Assembly: GCA_000940995.1 (NCBI GenBank)
Contig: CP005974.1
Coordinates: forward strand, 1,116,001 to 1,180,000
DNA from: Photobacterium gaetbulicola Gung47
Lineage (GTDB): Bacteria > Pseudomonadota > Gammaproteobacteria > Enterobacterales > Vibrionaceae
Direction of reading: 5' to 3'
Length of the DNA stretch: 64,000 bases
Shown: positions 33,969-42,546 of the stretch, piece by piece
Numbering within the stretch: position 1 is the first letter of the stretch
Layout: the number at the start of each line of letters is the position of its first letter
The notes under the pieces: generated by a model
The model's input: the letters and a program-made list of their open reading frames with translations, nothing else
Database searches by the model: none
Told to the model about the DNA's origin: nothing
Position numbers and translations under genes: made by a program

Positions 33969-35171
33969 ATGAGCTTTAACATTGCAATGAGTGGGCTAAA
34001 CACCACCTCTCAGGAATTGAACACCATTAGTAACAACATCGCTAACGTCTCGACTGTTGGCTTCAAGTCATCGCGTGCTGAATTCTCGGCATTGATGAAC
34101 GGCGGCATGGGCGGCGGTGTTGAATTGGCCAGCCTGTCCCAGTCCTTCAACGAAGGGGGCTTTAGCATGACCGGCCGCACCACTGACCTAGCGATTGGTG
34201 GCAATGGCTTCTTTGTCCTGCAGGGCGAAGACGGTGCCTACACCTACAGCCGCGCCGGTATGTTCAACCAGGACAAGGACAATTTCCTGGTCAACAGCGC
34301 AGGTCTTCGTCTGCAGGGCTACACCACCGACAACAACGGCAACCTGCTGACCGGTACGGTCGGGGATATTCAGGTCAAAACCGGTTCGGTGGCGGCGAAA
34401 GCCACTGACCGTGTCGATTTCTCCGCCAATCTGGATGCGGGGGCCAGCATCATTGTCGACGAGAACGGTGATCGTATCCCGTTCGACCCGGAAGACAGCG
34501 ACAGCTTCAATTCTTCCTATACCACCACGGTCTTTGATTCGCTGGGCAATGAGCACACCCTGACCCAGTACTTTGTCAAGACCGGCGAAAACGAGTGGGA
34601 AGTGCACTACGCCATGAACGGCGAGGTGATGGAAAACGAAAGCGGCCAGGCTTTGCAATTCGATGAAAGCGGCAAGCTGGTTGACCCTACCGGCAATATC
34701 AACCTGACCTATGCGCCAGAAGGGGCCGCGGAGATGAATATTGCTCTGTCGATGACTGGATCGACCCAGTTCGGCAGCGAGTTTGCCGTATCGACCAACC
34801 GCAGCAACGGCCATACCTCCGGCGAGCTGACCGGGATCTCCATTGATGACAGCGGCATGGTCTTTGCCAATTACAGCAATGGCGAGCAGATGCTGCAGGG
34901 CCAGATCGTGCTGGCAGACTTCCCGAACAGCGGCGGTTTGATGCAGGTGAGTAACACCGGTTGGTCGGCAACCCAATCCTCAGGCCAGCCGCTGATCGGG
35001 GTTCCGGGCTCGGGCACATTGGGCGGTCTTTACTCGGGGTATATCGAAGAGTCGAATGTTGACTTGACCGGTGAGCTGGTGGGCTTGATGACAGCACAGC
35101 GTAATTACCAGGCCAATGCCCAGTCTCTGTCCACCCAGCAGCAGCTGACTCAAGTGCTATTTAACATGTAA
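33969..35171 (+). CDS. flgE: Flagellar hook protein FlgE
   Basis: This 400-residue hook protein carries the N-terminal ALSG-type motif (NIAMSGLNTTSQELNTISNNIANVSTVGFKSSRAEF) and C-terminal EESNVDLTGELVGLMTAQRNYQANAQSLSTQQQL. It has the usual FlgE length and lies 36 bp after flgD. Confidence 0.97.
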   Translation: MSFNIAMSGLNTTSQELNTISNNIANVSTVGFKSSRAEFSALMNGGMGGGVELASLSQSFNEGGFSMTGRTTDLAIGGNGFFVLQGEDGAYTYSRAGMFNQDKDNFLVNSAGLRLQGYTTDNNGNLLTGTVGDIQVKTGSVAAKATDRVDFSANLDAGASIIVDENGDRIPFDPEDSDSFNSSYTTTVFDSLGNEHTLTQYFVKTGENEWEVHYAMNGEVMENESGQALQFDESGKLVDPTGNINLTYAPEGAAEMNIALSMTGSTQFGSEFAVSTNRSNGHTSGELTGISIDDSGMVFANYSNGEQMLQGQIVLADFPNSGGLMQVSNTGWSATQSSGQPLIGVPGSGTLGGLYSGYIEESNVDLTGELVGLMTAQRNYQANAQSLSTQQQLTQVLFNM

Positions 35172-35181
35172 GGGCTGATGC

Positions 35182-35913
35182 GTGGATCGTTTTATTTATA
35201 CCGCGGCAAGCGGTGCTGGGCGGGTCTTCAATGCTCAGCAAGTACGCGCCAATAACCTGGCCAATATCAACACCCATGGTTTCCGTGCTGACATGGAGCG
35301 TGCCCAGGCGTTTGCCGTGCAGGGCAGCGGTTTTGACACCCGGACCATGGTCGAGGCCCAGTCGGCGGGGACGCGTTTTGATGCGGCCGAACTGCAAACT
35401 ACCGGGCGCGAGCTCGACTTGGCGATCCGTGGCGAGGGCTTTTTTACGGTCCGCCTGCCGGAAGGCGAGGAAGCCTATACCCGCTCGGGGGCAATAGAGC
35501 GCTCCGAGAACGGGGACCTGATGATCGGCGGGCTGCCGGTGCTCGCTGACGGCGGCGACGTGATGAACGTCCCGTTGTACAGCAGCATTGAGTTCGGTGA
35601 TAACGGGCTGATCAATATTGTGCCGGAAGGTGAGGCCTTGGCGGTTGAAGTTGGCCGGTTGAAGTTGGTCAACCCCGAAGTGCAGGATCTGTCCAAGTTG
35701 GAAAACGGCCTGTTCGTGACCAACGGCCGCCAGCCGCTCAATGATGACGAGACCGTGAAGATGGTGTCGGGCTTTCTCGAGCAAAGTAACGTGGTTGCTG
35801 TGGAGGAAATGGTGGCATCTATGCAGCTGAGCCGCAATTTCGAAATGCAGCTGAAGATGATGCAGACCGCAGAAAAATTAGCAGAAGCAGGCAACCGCCT
35901 GATCAGAGCGTAA
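35182..35913 (+). CDS. flgF: Flagellar rod protein FlgF
   Basis: This 243-residue proximal rod protein starts at GTG (35182), preceded by AAGGG. It shows the NNLANINTHGFRADMERAQAF motif and ends with the helical VASMQLSRNFEMQLKMMQTAEKLAEAGNRLI. It follows flgE by 10 bp. Confidence 0.95.
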   Translation: MDRFIYTAASGAGRVFNAQQVRANNLANINTHGFRADMERAQAFAVQGSGFDTRTMVEAQSAGTRFDAAELQTTGRELDLAIRGEGFFTVRLPEGEEAYTRSGAIERSENGDLMIGGLPVLADGGDVMNVPLYSSIEFGDNGLINIVPEGEALAVEVGRLKLVNPEVQDLSKLENGLFVTNGRQPLNDDETVKMVSGFLEQSNVVAVEEMVASMQLSRNFEMQLKMMQTAEKLAEAGNRLIRA

Positions 35914-35923
35914 AGGATAAAAG

Positions 35924-36709
35924 ATGAACGCAGCACTATGGATCAGCAAAACAGGCTTGGCCGCCCAAGATACCAAAATGGCGACCATTTCCAACAACCT
36001 TGCCAACGTCAATACGGTCGGCTTTAAGCGCGATCGCGTGGCGTTTGAAGATCTGTTCTACCAGATCCAGCGCCAGCCGGGTGCCATGGCCGATGAAGTC
36101 AACGAGTTGCCAAGTGGTATTCAGCTGGGGTCTGGTGTCCGTGTGATCGGTACCCAGAAAGTCTTCACCGAAGGCATGTACCAAACGACCAACCAGAGCC
36201 TGGATATTGCCATTGACGGCCAGGGCTTTTTCGAGCTGGAAACCCCTGACGGTGAGCAGGCCTTTACCCGCAATGGTCAGTTCCACCTTAACTCCGACGG
36301 CCTGATTGTGAATGCCCAGGGCCTGCCGTTGGCCCAGCAAATCCAAGTGCCGCAGGATGCTGAGACGATCACTATCGGTCGCGATGGCATTGTGTCGGCC
36401 AAGATTGCCGGAGATGAAATGCCGCAGGAAATCGGGCAGATCACCCTGGCGAACTTTATCAATCCGGCCGGTCTCGAAGCCTTGGGTGGCAACATGTTCC
36501 GCGCCACTGCATCGAGCGGCGAGGTGATTGACGGTATTGCTGGTGAAGGGGCCTTTGGCCAGATCAAACAGGGTGTCCTGGAAGGCTCGAATGTGCAGGT
36601 TGTCGAGGAGATGGTGGATATGATCACCACCCAGCGCGGCTACGAGATGAATGCGAAGGCGCTGTCATCGTCGGATGAGATGTTGCAGTACATTTCCCAG
36701 GTACTGTAA
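35924..36709 (+). CDS. flgG: Flagellar distal rod protein FlgG
   Basis: This 261-residue distal rod protein has the signature NAALWISKTGLAAQDTKMATISNNLANVNTVGFKRDRVAFEDLFYQ and the C-terminal QVVEEMVDMITTQRGYEMNAKALSSSDEMLQYISQVL. The length is typical. Confidence 0.97.
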   Translation: MNAALWISKTGLAAQDTKMATISNNLANVNTVGFKRDRVAFEDLFYQIQRQPGAMADEVNELPSGIQLGSGVRVIGTQKVFTEGMYQTTNQSLDIAIDGQGFFELETPDGEQAFTRNGQFHLNSDGLIVNAQGLPLAQQIQVPQDAETITIGRDGIVSAKIAGDEMPQEIGQITLANFINPAGLEALGGNMFRATASSGEVIDGIAGEGAFGQIKQGVLEGSNVQVVEEMVDMITTQRGYEMNAKALSSSDEMLQYISQVL

Positions 36710-36712
36710 GCC

Positions 36713-37411
36713 ATGGCAGGACTGACGAAGGATAATATTACCCAGCGGTTGGGGGCATGGCTGGCAGCCATGCTTCTGGCGGGGTGTTCATCAACCCCTT
36801 CATTGATTGATGAGCGCCCGGCCCCCGATGATCTGGACTATGCGCCGCCGATGCTTGATTACTCGCTGCCGGATGCCCGCAGTGGTTCCGTTTACCGTGA
36901 CGGCTATATGTGGACCTTGTTTCAGGATCGCCGCGCCTACCGGGTCGGTGACATGCTGACGGTCTCGCTGGATGAAGACACCCGCTCGAGCAAGCAGGCC
37001 AATACCAATTTTGGCAAGAATGCCAGCGGCGGCTTGATGGGCAGCTTTTCCACCAACTCCAGCAGTGGCAGTGCCAGCGGGGATATTTCGGGCAACCGAG
37101 ATTTTCGTGGCAGCTCGGCCAGCTCCCAGCGCAATTCCTTGAGTGGTTCCATTACCGTCATGGTGCACCAAGTATTGCCAAACGGGGTATTGCGTATCAA
37201 AGGGGAGAAATGGATCCGCCTTAATCAGGGAGATGAATTCATCCGCCTTGATGGCCTGGTACGGGTCGATGACATCGACAACGGCAACCAGATTTCTTCC
37301 CAGCGTATCGGTGATGCGCGGATTACTTACTCCCAAAGCGGGGTGTTGGCAGATGCCAACGAAGCGGGCTGGTTGACCAAGCTGTTTGTCAATCCGCTGT
37401 TCCCAATCTAG
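36713..37411 (+). CDS. flgH: Flagellar L-ring protein FlgH
   Basis: This 232-residue outer-membrane lipoprotein forms the L-ring. The lipoprotein signal ends in LLAGC, lipidated at Cys25. The family segment SVYRDGYMWTLFQDRRAYRVGDMLTVSLDEDTRSSKQA follows, and a Gly/Ser-rich stretch lies at about 100-140. Confidence 0.96.
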   Translation: MAGLTKDNITQRLGAWLAAMLLAGCSSTPSLIDERPAPDDLDYAPPMLDYSLPDARSGSVYRDGYMWTLFQDRRAYRVGDMLTVSLDEDTRSSKQANTNFGKNASGGLMGSFSTNSSSGSASGDISGNRDFRGSSASSQRNSLSGSITVMVHQVLPNGVLRIKGEKWIRLNQGDEFIRLDGLVRVDDIDNGNQISSQRIGDARITYSQSGVLADANEAGWLTKLFVNPLFPI

Positions 37412-37420
37412 CGAGGCATT

Positions 37421-38542
37421 ATGTTTAAGCAACTTATCATACTACTGACGATGCTGGTCGTGCCTTTCTTGTTTGTCGATGCTGCCCATGCGCAAGTCAA
37501 CGAGCGTCACTTGATTGACCTGGTTGATATTCAGGGGCTGCGGGAAAACCAGCTGATCGGTTACGGCCTGGTGGTAGGTTTGGATGGTACTGGTGACCGT
37601 AACCAGGTGAAGTTTACCAGCCAGTCTGTCACCAATATGCTGCGCCAGTTCGGTTTGCAGCTTCCCGACAATATCGACCCTAAGCTGCGTAATGTGGCCG
37701 CGGTGAGCGTCCATGCCTCTATTCCTCCGTTGGCAGGGCCGGGGCAAACCATCGATGTCACCGTATCGTCGATCGGTGATGCCAAGAGCCTGCGGGGCGG
37801 CAGTTTGGTGATGACACCGCTGCGGGCAATCGACGGGCAGATCTACGCGGTGGCCCAGGGCAACTTGGTTGTAGCCGGGGTCAAGGCCGAGGGCCGTTCG
37901 GGTTCGAGTATCACCGTTAACGTGCCTACTACCGGGCGTATTCCAGGTGGTGCGATTATTGAGGAAGAAATCCCATCGGATTTCATCACCCAGCCAAAAG
38001 TCACCCTGAACCTGCTGCGTCCGAATTTTACCACTGCCCGTAATATTTCTCGCCAGATCGACGAGGTGTTTGGCCCGGATACGGCGGTGGCGATCAGCAA
38101 TGCTCGGGTCGAGGTCTTTGCGCCGCAGGATTTTGAACAGCGGGTGATCTTTATGTCGATGCTTGAAGATATGACGGTCGATATTGGTCGCCAGCGCGCG
38201 CGGGTGGTGTTCAACAGCCGCAGCGGAACTGTGGTGGTCGGCAATGGGGTCCGGATTGGCCGGGCTGCGGTAAGTCACGGCAATCTGACGGTGACGATTG
38301 CCGAGTCGTTCAACGTTAGCCAGCCTAATGCCTTTGGCCGCGGTAACACCGTTGTGACCCCGGAGAGTGACATCGATATCAATCATGAGCGCAATCCGAT
38401 GTTCATCTGGCCGGAAGGGGTTGAGCTGGAAACGATTGTTTCAGCCGTCAACAGCCTCGGGGCTTCTCCCGATGACCTGATCGCTATTCTGCAGGCCCTG
38501 CATTCTTCTGGGGCATTGGATGCCGAACTGGTCGTGATTTAA
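37421..38542 (+). CDS. flgI: Flagellar P-ring protein FlgI
   Basis: This 373-residue periplasmic protein forms the P-ring. A signal peptide ends at AHA (about residue 24), and the mature protein starts with the family sequence HLIDLVDIQGLRENQLIGYGLVVGLDGTGD. It starts 9 bp after flgH. Confidence 0.97.
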   Translation: MFKQLIILLTMLVVPFLFVDAAHAQVNERHLIDLVDIQGLRENQLIGYGLVVGLDGTGDRNQVKFTSQSVTNMLRQFGLQLPDNIDPKLRNVAAVSVHASIPPLAGPGQTIDVTVSSIGDAKSLRGGSLVMTPLRAIDGQIYAVAQGNLVVAGVKAEGRSGSSITVNVPTTGRIPGGAIIEEEIPSDFITQPKVTLNLLRPNFTTARNISRQIDEVFGPDTAVAISNARVEVFAPQDFEQRVIFMSMLEDMTVDIGRQRARVVFNSRSGTVVVGNGVRIGRAAVSHGNLTVTIAESFNVSQPNAFGRGNTVVTPESDIDINHERNPMFIWPEGVELETIVSAVNSLGASPDDLIAILQALHSSGALDAELVVI

Positions 38543-38550
38543 GGATACCC

Positions 38551-39048
38551 ATGACAGTAACTGTTTTACCGGTCAATACCATGGCGCTTCAACCCATGGC
38601 GACCAGCCGAATTGCGGCGAACTCCCATATGGGCACGGTCACCACCTTCGACAGCCGTCAGTTGACCGGGTTGAAAGGGAGTGAGGATCCGCAGCAGGCC
38701 ATCCAAACGGTGGCTGAGCAGTTTGAGTCCCTGTTTTTGCAGATGGTCCTGAAACAGATGCGCAAAGCGAGCGAAGCACTCAATAGCGATGATGACAATG
38801 CCTTGTTCGGCAGCCGTGAGCACAAGACCTACCAGGAATTTTTCGATGGCCAGGTGGCCATCGAAATGTCGAAAAGCCAGCTCGGCCTGGCGGAAGTGAT
38901 TGTCCGTCAGCTGGGGGGGGATTCGGCGTTTAAGGAAGCCGGGCATGAGGTCGCTTTAACTTCAAGTAAGGCAGAGCAAGCTCCGGTTGCGGGCAGCGCA
39001 TTCAGCCAGTCTTTGCTGCATTTTAACCGTGGGGACTCCAACGTATGA
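38551..39048 (+). CDS. flgJ: Rod-binding protein FlgJ, without muramidase domain
   Basis: This 165-residue protein holds only the rod-binding half of FlgJ (FESLFLQMVLKQMRKASEALNSDDDNALFGSREHKTYQEFFDGQVAIEMSKSQLGLAEVIVRQL). The C-terminal glucosaminidase domain, which brings E. coli FlgJ to about 313 residues, is absent, and the stop is followed directly by flgK with a 4-bp overlap, so this is not a frameshift visible here. Short FlgJ proteins are known from other lateral systems. Confidence 0.93.
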   Translation: MTVTVLPVNTMALQPMATSRIAANSHMGTVTTFDSRQLTGLKGSEDPQQAIQTVAEQFESLFLQMVLKQMRKASEALNSDDDNALFGSREHKTYQEFFDGQVAIEMSKSQLGLAEVIVRQLGGDSAFKEAGHEVALTSSKAEQAPVAGSAFSQSLLHFNRGDSNV

Positions 39049-40421
39049 GTTTGATGAATATCGGTTTGTCTGGGATCCAGGCCAGCCAAGTGGGCATGAA
39101 CGTCACCGCCCAGAATGTTGCCAATATCAACACCCCGGGCTATAGCCGCCAGCAGGTACACCTGTCGGCGGTGGGCTCGACCAGCATGAGTATGAAAGAT
39201 GCCGGCAACGGTGTCTCGGTCAGCTCGATCCGCCGGGTCACCGACCAGTACCAAACCAACCAGATCTTTCGTGCCGGCTCGATGCTGGGGGCCACCTCAA
39301 CCTCTGCCCAGCAGTTAAAGCGCTTGGAAACCCTGCTGTCAGGGGACTCGATGGATCTGAGCCAGGGCTTCGACAGCTTTTTCTCGGCCCTCAATGGTGC
39401 CAGCGTGTCACCGTATGGTTCGGCCCACCGCACCCAGATCATCAGTGAAGCGGAAGCCCTGAGCAACCGCTTCAACCAGCTCAATAGTTCGCTCGATGGC
39501 CAGTACAACGATTTGTCGCAGCAGCGCAGCAGCGCGGTATCTCAGGCCAACAGTTTGCTTGGCAACATCAGCAAGCTCAACGAAGAAATTCGTAAGGGCG
39601 AGGCAACAGGTGCTAACACCTCGGCGCTGCAGGACGAGCGGGACGTGTTGATTGCCGAGCTGTCGGAAATCGTCGACGTCCGTATTACCGATGCCGGTGA
39701 CGGTACGCTCAACATTGCTCTGCCAAACGGGCAGCCGCTGGTGATGGGCAACCAAGTCGCCCAGTTCAGCTTGGAGTCGGATCCCAACAACCCGCGCGGC
39801 GATGTGCTGTCGCTGTCGTTCAACGATCAGAACTTCCCGCTTGATGATGATATCGGCGGTAAGCTCGGGGCGCTGGCCGAATACGAAAAGGATGTTCTTA
39901 TCCCGACCCAGGCTGCGATCAATGACATCGCTTCTGAGTTTGCCCAGGCGTTTAATGATCAGTTGGCCCAGGGTTTTGATCTCAACGGCGAGCCGGGTAA
40001 ACCACTGTTTGTGTTCGATCCGGAAAACCCTGCTGCAACCATGTCAATCAACCCGGACTTCAAGCCGGAAGATCTGGCACTTTCCGGCGACGGGACCCCG
40101 GGCAATACCGACAACCTGATGAAGCTGATCGAGATTAAAGATCAGGAGTTCGAGATTGGCCACCTGGGCTCGCAGACTTTGGGCAGTGCGTTCAACTCCC
40201 TGCTGGGGGATATTGCGGTGAAAAGCCGTCAGGCGCAGTCCGATCACGATGCCGCCAGCAATATCTACTTGCAGGCAACGATTGAGAAGTCGGCGACCAG
40301 CGGGGTTAACCTCGACGAGGAAGCCGTGAGCTTGATGATGTACCAGCAAGCCTATCAGGCCAACCTGCAAGTGATTAACGCCTCTAACCAGGTGTTCGCC
40401 TCTATCATGCAGTTGTTCTAA
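39045..40421 (+). CDS. flgK: Hook-filament junction protein FlgK
   Basis: This 458-residue protein (HAP1) joins hook and filament. It has the N-terminal IGLSGIQASQVGMNVTAQNVANINTPGYSRQQVHL and C-terminal GVNLDEEAVSLMMYQQAYQANLQVINASNQVFASIMQLF. It overlaps flgJ by 4 bp. Confidence 0.96.
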   Translation: MSLMNIGLSGIQASQVGMNVTAQNVANINTPGYSRQQVHLSAVGSTSMSMKDAGNGVSVSSIRRVTDQYQTNQIFRAGSMLGATSTSAQQLKRLETLLSGDSMDLSQGFDSFFSALNGASVSPYGSAHRTQIISEAEALSNRFNQLNSSLDGQYNDLSQQRSSAVSQANSLLGNISKLNEEIRKGEATGANTSALQDERDVLIAELSEIVDVRITDAGDGTLNIALPNGQPLVMGNQVAQFSLESDPNNPRGDVLSLSFNDQNFPLDDDIGGKLGALAEYEKDVLIPTQAAINDIASEFAQAFNDQLAQGFDLNGEPGKPLFVFDPENPAATMSINPDFKPEDLALSGDGTPGNTDNLMKLIEIKDQEFEIGHLGSQTLGSAFNSLLGDIAVKSRQAQSDHDAASNIYLQATIEKSATSGVNLDEEAVSLMMYQQAYQANLQVINASNQVFASIMQLF

Positions 40422-40431
40422 GGAGTTAGCA

Positions 40432-41337
40432 ATGCGCGTAAGTACCAATCAATACAGCCAGATGATGTCTGGCAGCCTCAGCCAGAACTCTTTGGGCATA
40501 AACAAGATCATGCAGCAGATGGCAACCGGCAAGCGTCTGCTGGTTCCTTCTGATGATCCGATGGCCTCGACACGGGTGATGAGCCTCAAACGTGAGCAGG
40601 CGTCGATTGGCCAGTACCTGGGCAATATCGAGCAGGCCGACGTGGCGCTCAAGAAGCAGGAAACCTACCTGAGCAGTGCGGTGGATGTCCTGCACCAGAT
40701 GCGCGATTTGATGTTGTGGGCCGGTAACGATACCAATGGCCCGGATGAGCGGGCAGCCATGGCCAATGAGCTTGAGCACTTGCAAGACAGTTTGGTGAGC
40801 CTGGTCAATGCCAAGGATGAAAACGGCAAGTACATTTTCTCGGGCAATGAGGTCAATACCCAGCCACTGGTCAAAGATGATGACGGTAACTGGATTTACC
40901 AAGGTGATACCGGTGTGCGCGAGGTGGTAGTGGGCGATGGGGTGACGATTCAGCTCAACGTCAATGCCGAGGATATGTTTTTCTCGGGCGGCACGGATAT
41001 CTTCAACCAGCTGGATGAGTTAGTGGTCGCGCTGCGTGACCCTGGCTATGACTTGGCGGCAAGCGATATTATTGAACGTAGTGTCGACGTGCTGGACGAG
41101 ACCTTGATGTCAGTGTCCGGTACTGTGACCAGCCTCGGTAGCCGGCAGAACTCCTTGACGACCATGCAAGATGGCCACAGCGAGGTCGAGCTGTTCAACA
41201 ATGACTTGATTGGCCAGCTGGAAGATCTTGATTACGCCGATGCCATGGTGCAGTACAACAATTATCTGTTGGCACTGCAGGCCACCCAGGCGACCTATGT
41301 CAAGACCGCCAGCCTGTCACTGTTTAGTATTATGTAA
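40432..41337 (+). CDS. flgL: Hook-filament junction protein FlgL
   Basis: This 301-residue protein (HAP3) has a flagellin-like N-terminus (LGINKIMQQMATGKRLLVPSDDPMASTRVMSLKREQASI) and C-terminal helices. It is the last canonical gene of the flgB operon and is followed by a hairpin terminator. Confidence 0.95.
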   Translation: MRVSTNQYSQMMSGSLSQNSLGINKIMQQMATGKRLLVPSDDPMASTRVMSLKREQASIGQYLGNIEQADVALKKQETYLSSAVDVLHQMRDLMLWAGNDTNGPDERAAMANELEHLQDSLVSLVNAKDENGKYIFSGNEVNTQPLVKDDDGNWIYQGDTGVREVVVGDGVTIQLNVNAEDMFFSGGTDIFNQLDELVVALRDPGYDLAASDIIERSVDVLDETLMSVSGTVTSLGSRQNSLTTMQDGHSEVELFNNDLIGQLEDLDYADAMVQYNNYLLALQATQATYVKTASLSLFSIM

Positions 41338-41345
41338 TAGTTACT

Positions 41346-41374
41346 CTGCCGGTGAGCCCGGCAGGGTGTTTTTT
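41346..41374 (+). terminator. Terminator after flgL
   Basis: Arms CTGCCGG (41346-41352) and CCGGCAG (41358-41364) with a 5-base loop are followed by GGTGTTTTTTG. It lies 8 bp past the flgL stop and 17 bp before the next start codon, so downstream genes may depend on read-through or their own promoter. Confidence 0.75.
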
Positions 41375-41390
41375 GATTGATGGAAAGCAT

Positions 41391-42446
41391 ATGGTTTCTC
41401 AGGTAAATGATTTTCGTTCGGCAGCGGCGGGTGCCAGTCACCAGCAGCAGGTAATTGCCAGACCTGCCCAAAAAACAGCTGCACTACCTGATAATAAGCA
41501 GCCGGACCCATTGCGCCTGTCGCAAACCCTCACCCCCGAGCATACCCGCCAGCACAGCTTGATCCAGCGAGCTCAGCACAAGGTGGCGGCTTCCCGGGTG
41601 GCGGAGACCAGCCTTAACGATATTGGCAAGAACCTTGCCCAGCTCAGCAAGCGGGTCGAGTTTGCCATGCGTGCTGGTAGCGCTTCACCAAAAATCGCCG
41701 GTGAGATTGAGCAATTGGCTAGCCGGATGGAGCAACGCTTGCAGCAGGCCAGCTATAAAGAGCAGCCGGTGCTAAGCCGCCAGCTCAAACCGGTTTTCCA
41801 TGGTGAGCCGCGTACCGCATTTCAAATCCGCGGGCTGGACACCAAGCGCAGCAGCCCTCGTGACGAAACCCTGATCTTCAATCTTGCCAAGGGCGGCGCC
41901 AATGCCGTGCCGGTCAAGCTCGGTGCCAATACCACTCCGGAGCAGCAGGCGGTGCAGTTTCGCCAGGCGCTCAATGAGCACGGCATCGGGGTTGCGCTCA
42001 ACAAGCAACGCCAACTGGTGTTCTCGGCCAATGAAGCCGACTGGCAACACCTGTCACAAAAAATGCGGGTCGTCGGTCAGGGGGATCGTTTTCCGGCCGG
42101 GCAGCCAAACCGGGTCAAGCTTGAGACCACGGAGAGCCGGTTCGAGCCGCTGACCTGGCAAACAGACAAAGAGCAGCTGCGCCAGACACTGGTGAAAAGC
42201 CAGCAGATGATGAAACAGATCAAGGCCAGTATCCAAGAGCTCAAAGTACATAACCAAGATGTGATGCAGCGGATTGATACCATCAACCAGCGTAACCACT
42301 ATTTGAATGAGCAGGTGCTGGGCAGTATTGAGACCGACTTGTCGCGGATATTGCCAAAAGGCGACAGTTTCAGCTCGGCCTTCCAAAACCTCAAGGCCCA
42401 GGCCAACGTCCACCGCCAAACCGTGGTATCCTTGCTGAGCCAGTAA
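41391..42446 (+). CDS. Unrecognised protein of the lateral locus with a flagellin-IN-like module
   Basis: I do not recognise this 351-residue protein. It has no signal peptide or membrane segment. Residues 1-60 are Gln/Ala/Ser-rich and likely disordered. Residues 75-125 are helical. Residues about 135-265 form a globular module; its part DETLIFNLAKGGANAVPVKLGANTTPEQQAVQFRQALNEHGIGVALNKQRQLVFSANEAD recalls the Flagellin_IN repeat of flagellins and FliD. Residues about 275-351 are coiled coil. I chose the ATG at 41391 after GGAAAG; an upstream GTG-type start would overlap the terminator. Position between flgL and the flagellin gene suggests a filament-related role. Confidence 0.7.
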   Translation: MVSQVNDFRSAAAGASHQQQVIARPAQKTAALPDNKQPDPLRLSQTLTPEHTRQHSLIQRAQHKVAASRVAETSLNDIGKNLAQLSKRVEFAMRAGSASPKIAGEIEQLASRMEQRLQQASYKEQPVLSRQLKPVFHGEPRTAFQIRGLDTKRSSPRDETLIFNLAKGGANAVPVKLGANTTPEQQAVQFRQALNEHGIGVALNKQRQLVFSANEADWQHLSQKMRVVGQGDRFPAGQPNRVKLETTESRFEPLTWQTDKEQLRQTLVKSQQMMKQIKASIQELKVHNQDVMQRIDTINQRNHYLNEQVLGSIETDLSRILPKGDSFSSAFQNLKAQANVHRQTVVSLLSQ

Positions 42447-42502
42447 AGGCTTGGCAGGTAAAGGGTTAGCGGGTAAAGGCTCAGTCAGTAAAAGCTGAGC
42501 CC
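42443..42502. repeat. Four imperfect 15-bp tandem repeats
   Basis: Units are GTAAAGGCTTGGCAG, GTAAAGGGTTAGCGG, GTAAAGGCTCAGTCA and GTAAAAGCTGAGCCC, directly adjacent. The first contains the stop codon of the preceding gene. Because 15 is a multiple of three, every unit carries TAA in that same frame. Units three and four also form a hairpin (GGCTCAG 42478-42484 with CTGAGCC 42495-42501). Confidence 0.75.
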
Positions 42503-42546
42503 GCACTCGCAGATTCAGTTATCACTGGGCAACGAAAGGAATGAGC

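Noticed and set aside
34188..34976. Long open frame antisense to flgE (262 codons)
   Set aside because: It is the mirror of a clearly conserved hook gene; the GC pattern of flgE codons keeps the reverse frame open.
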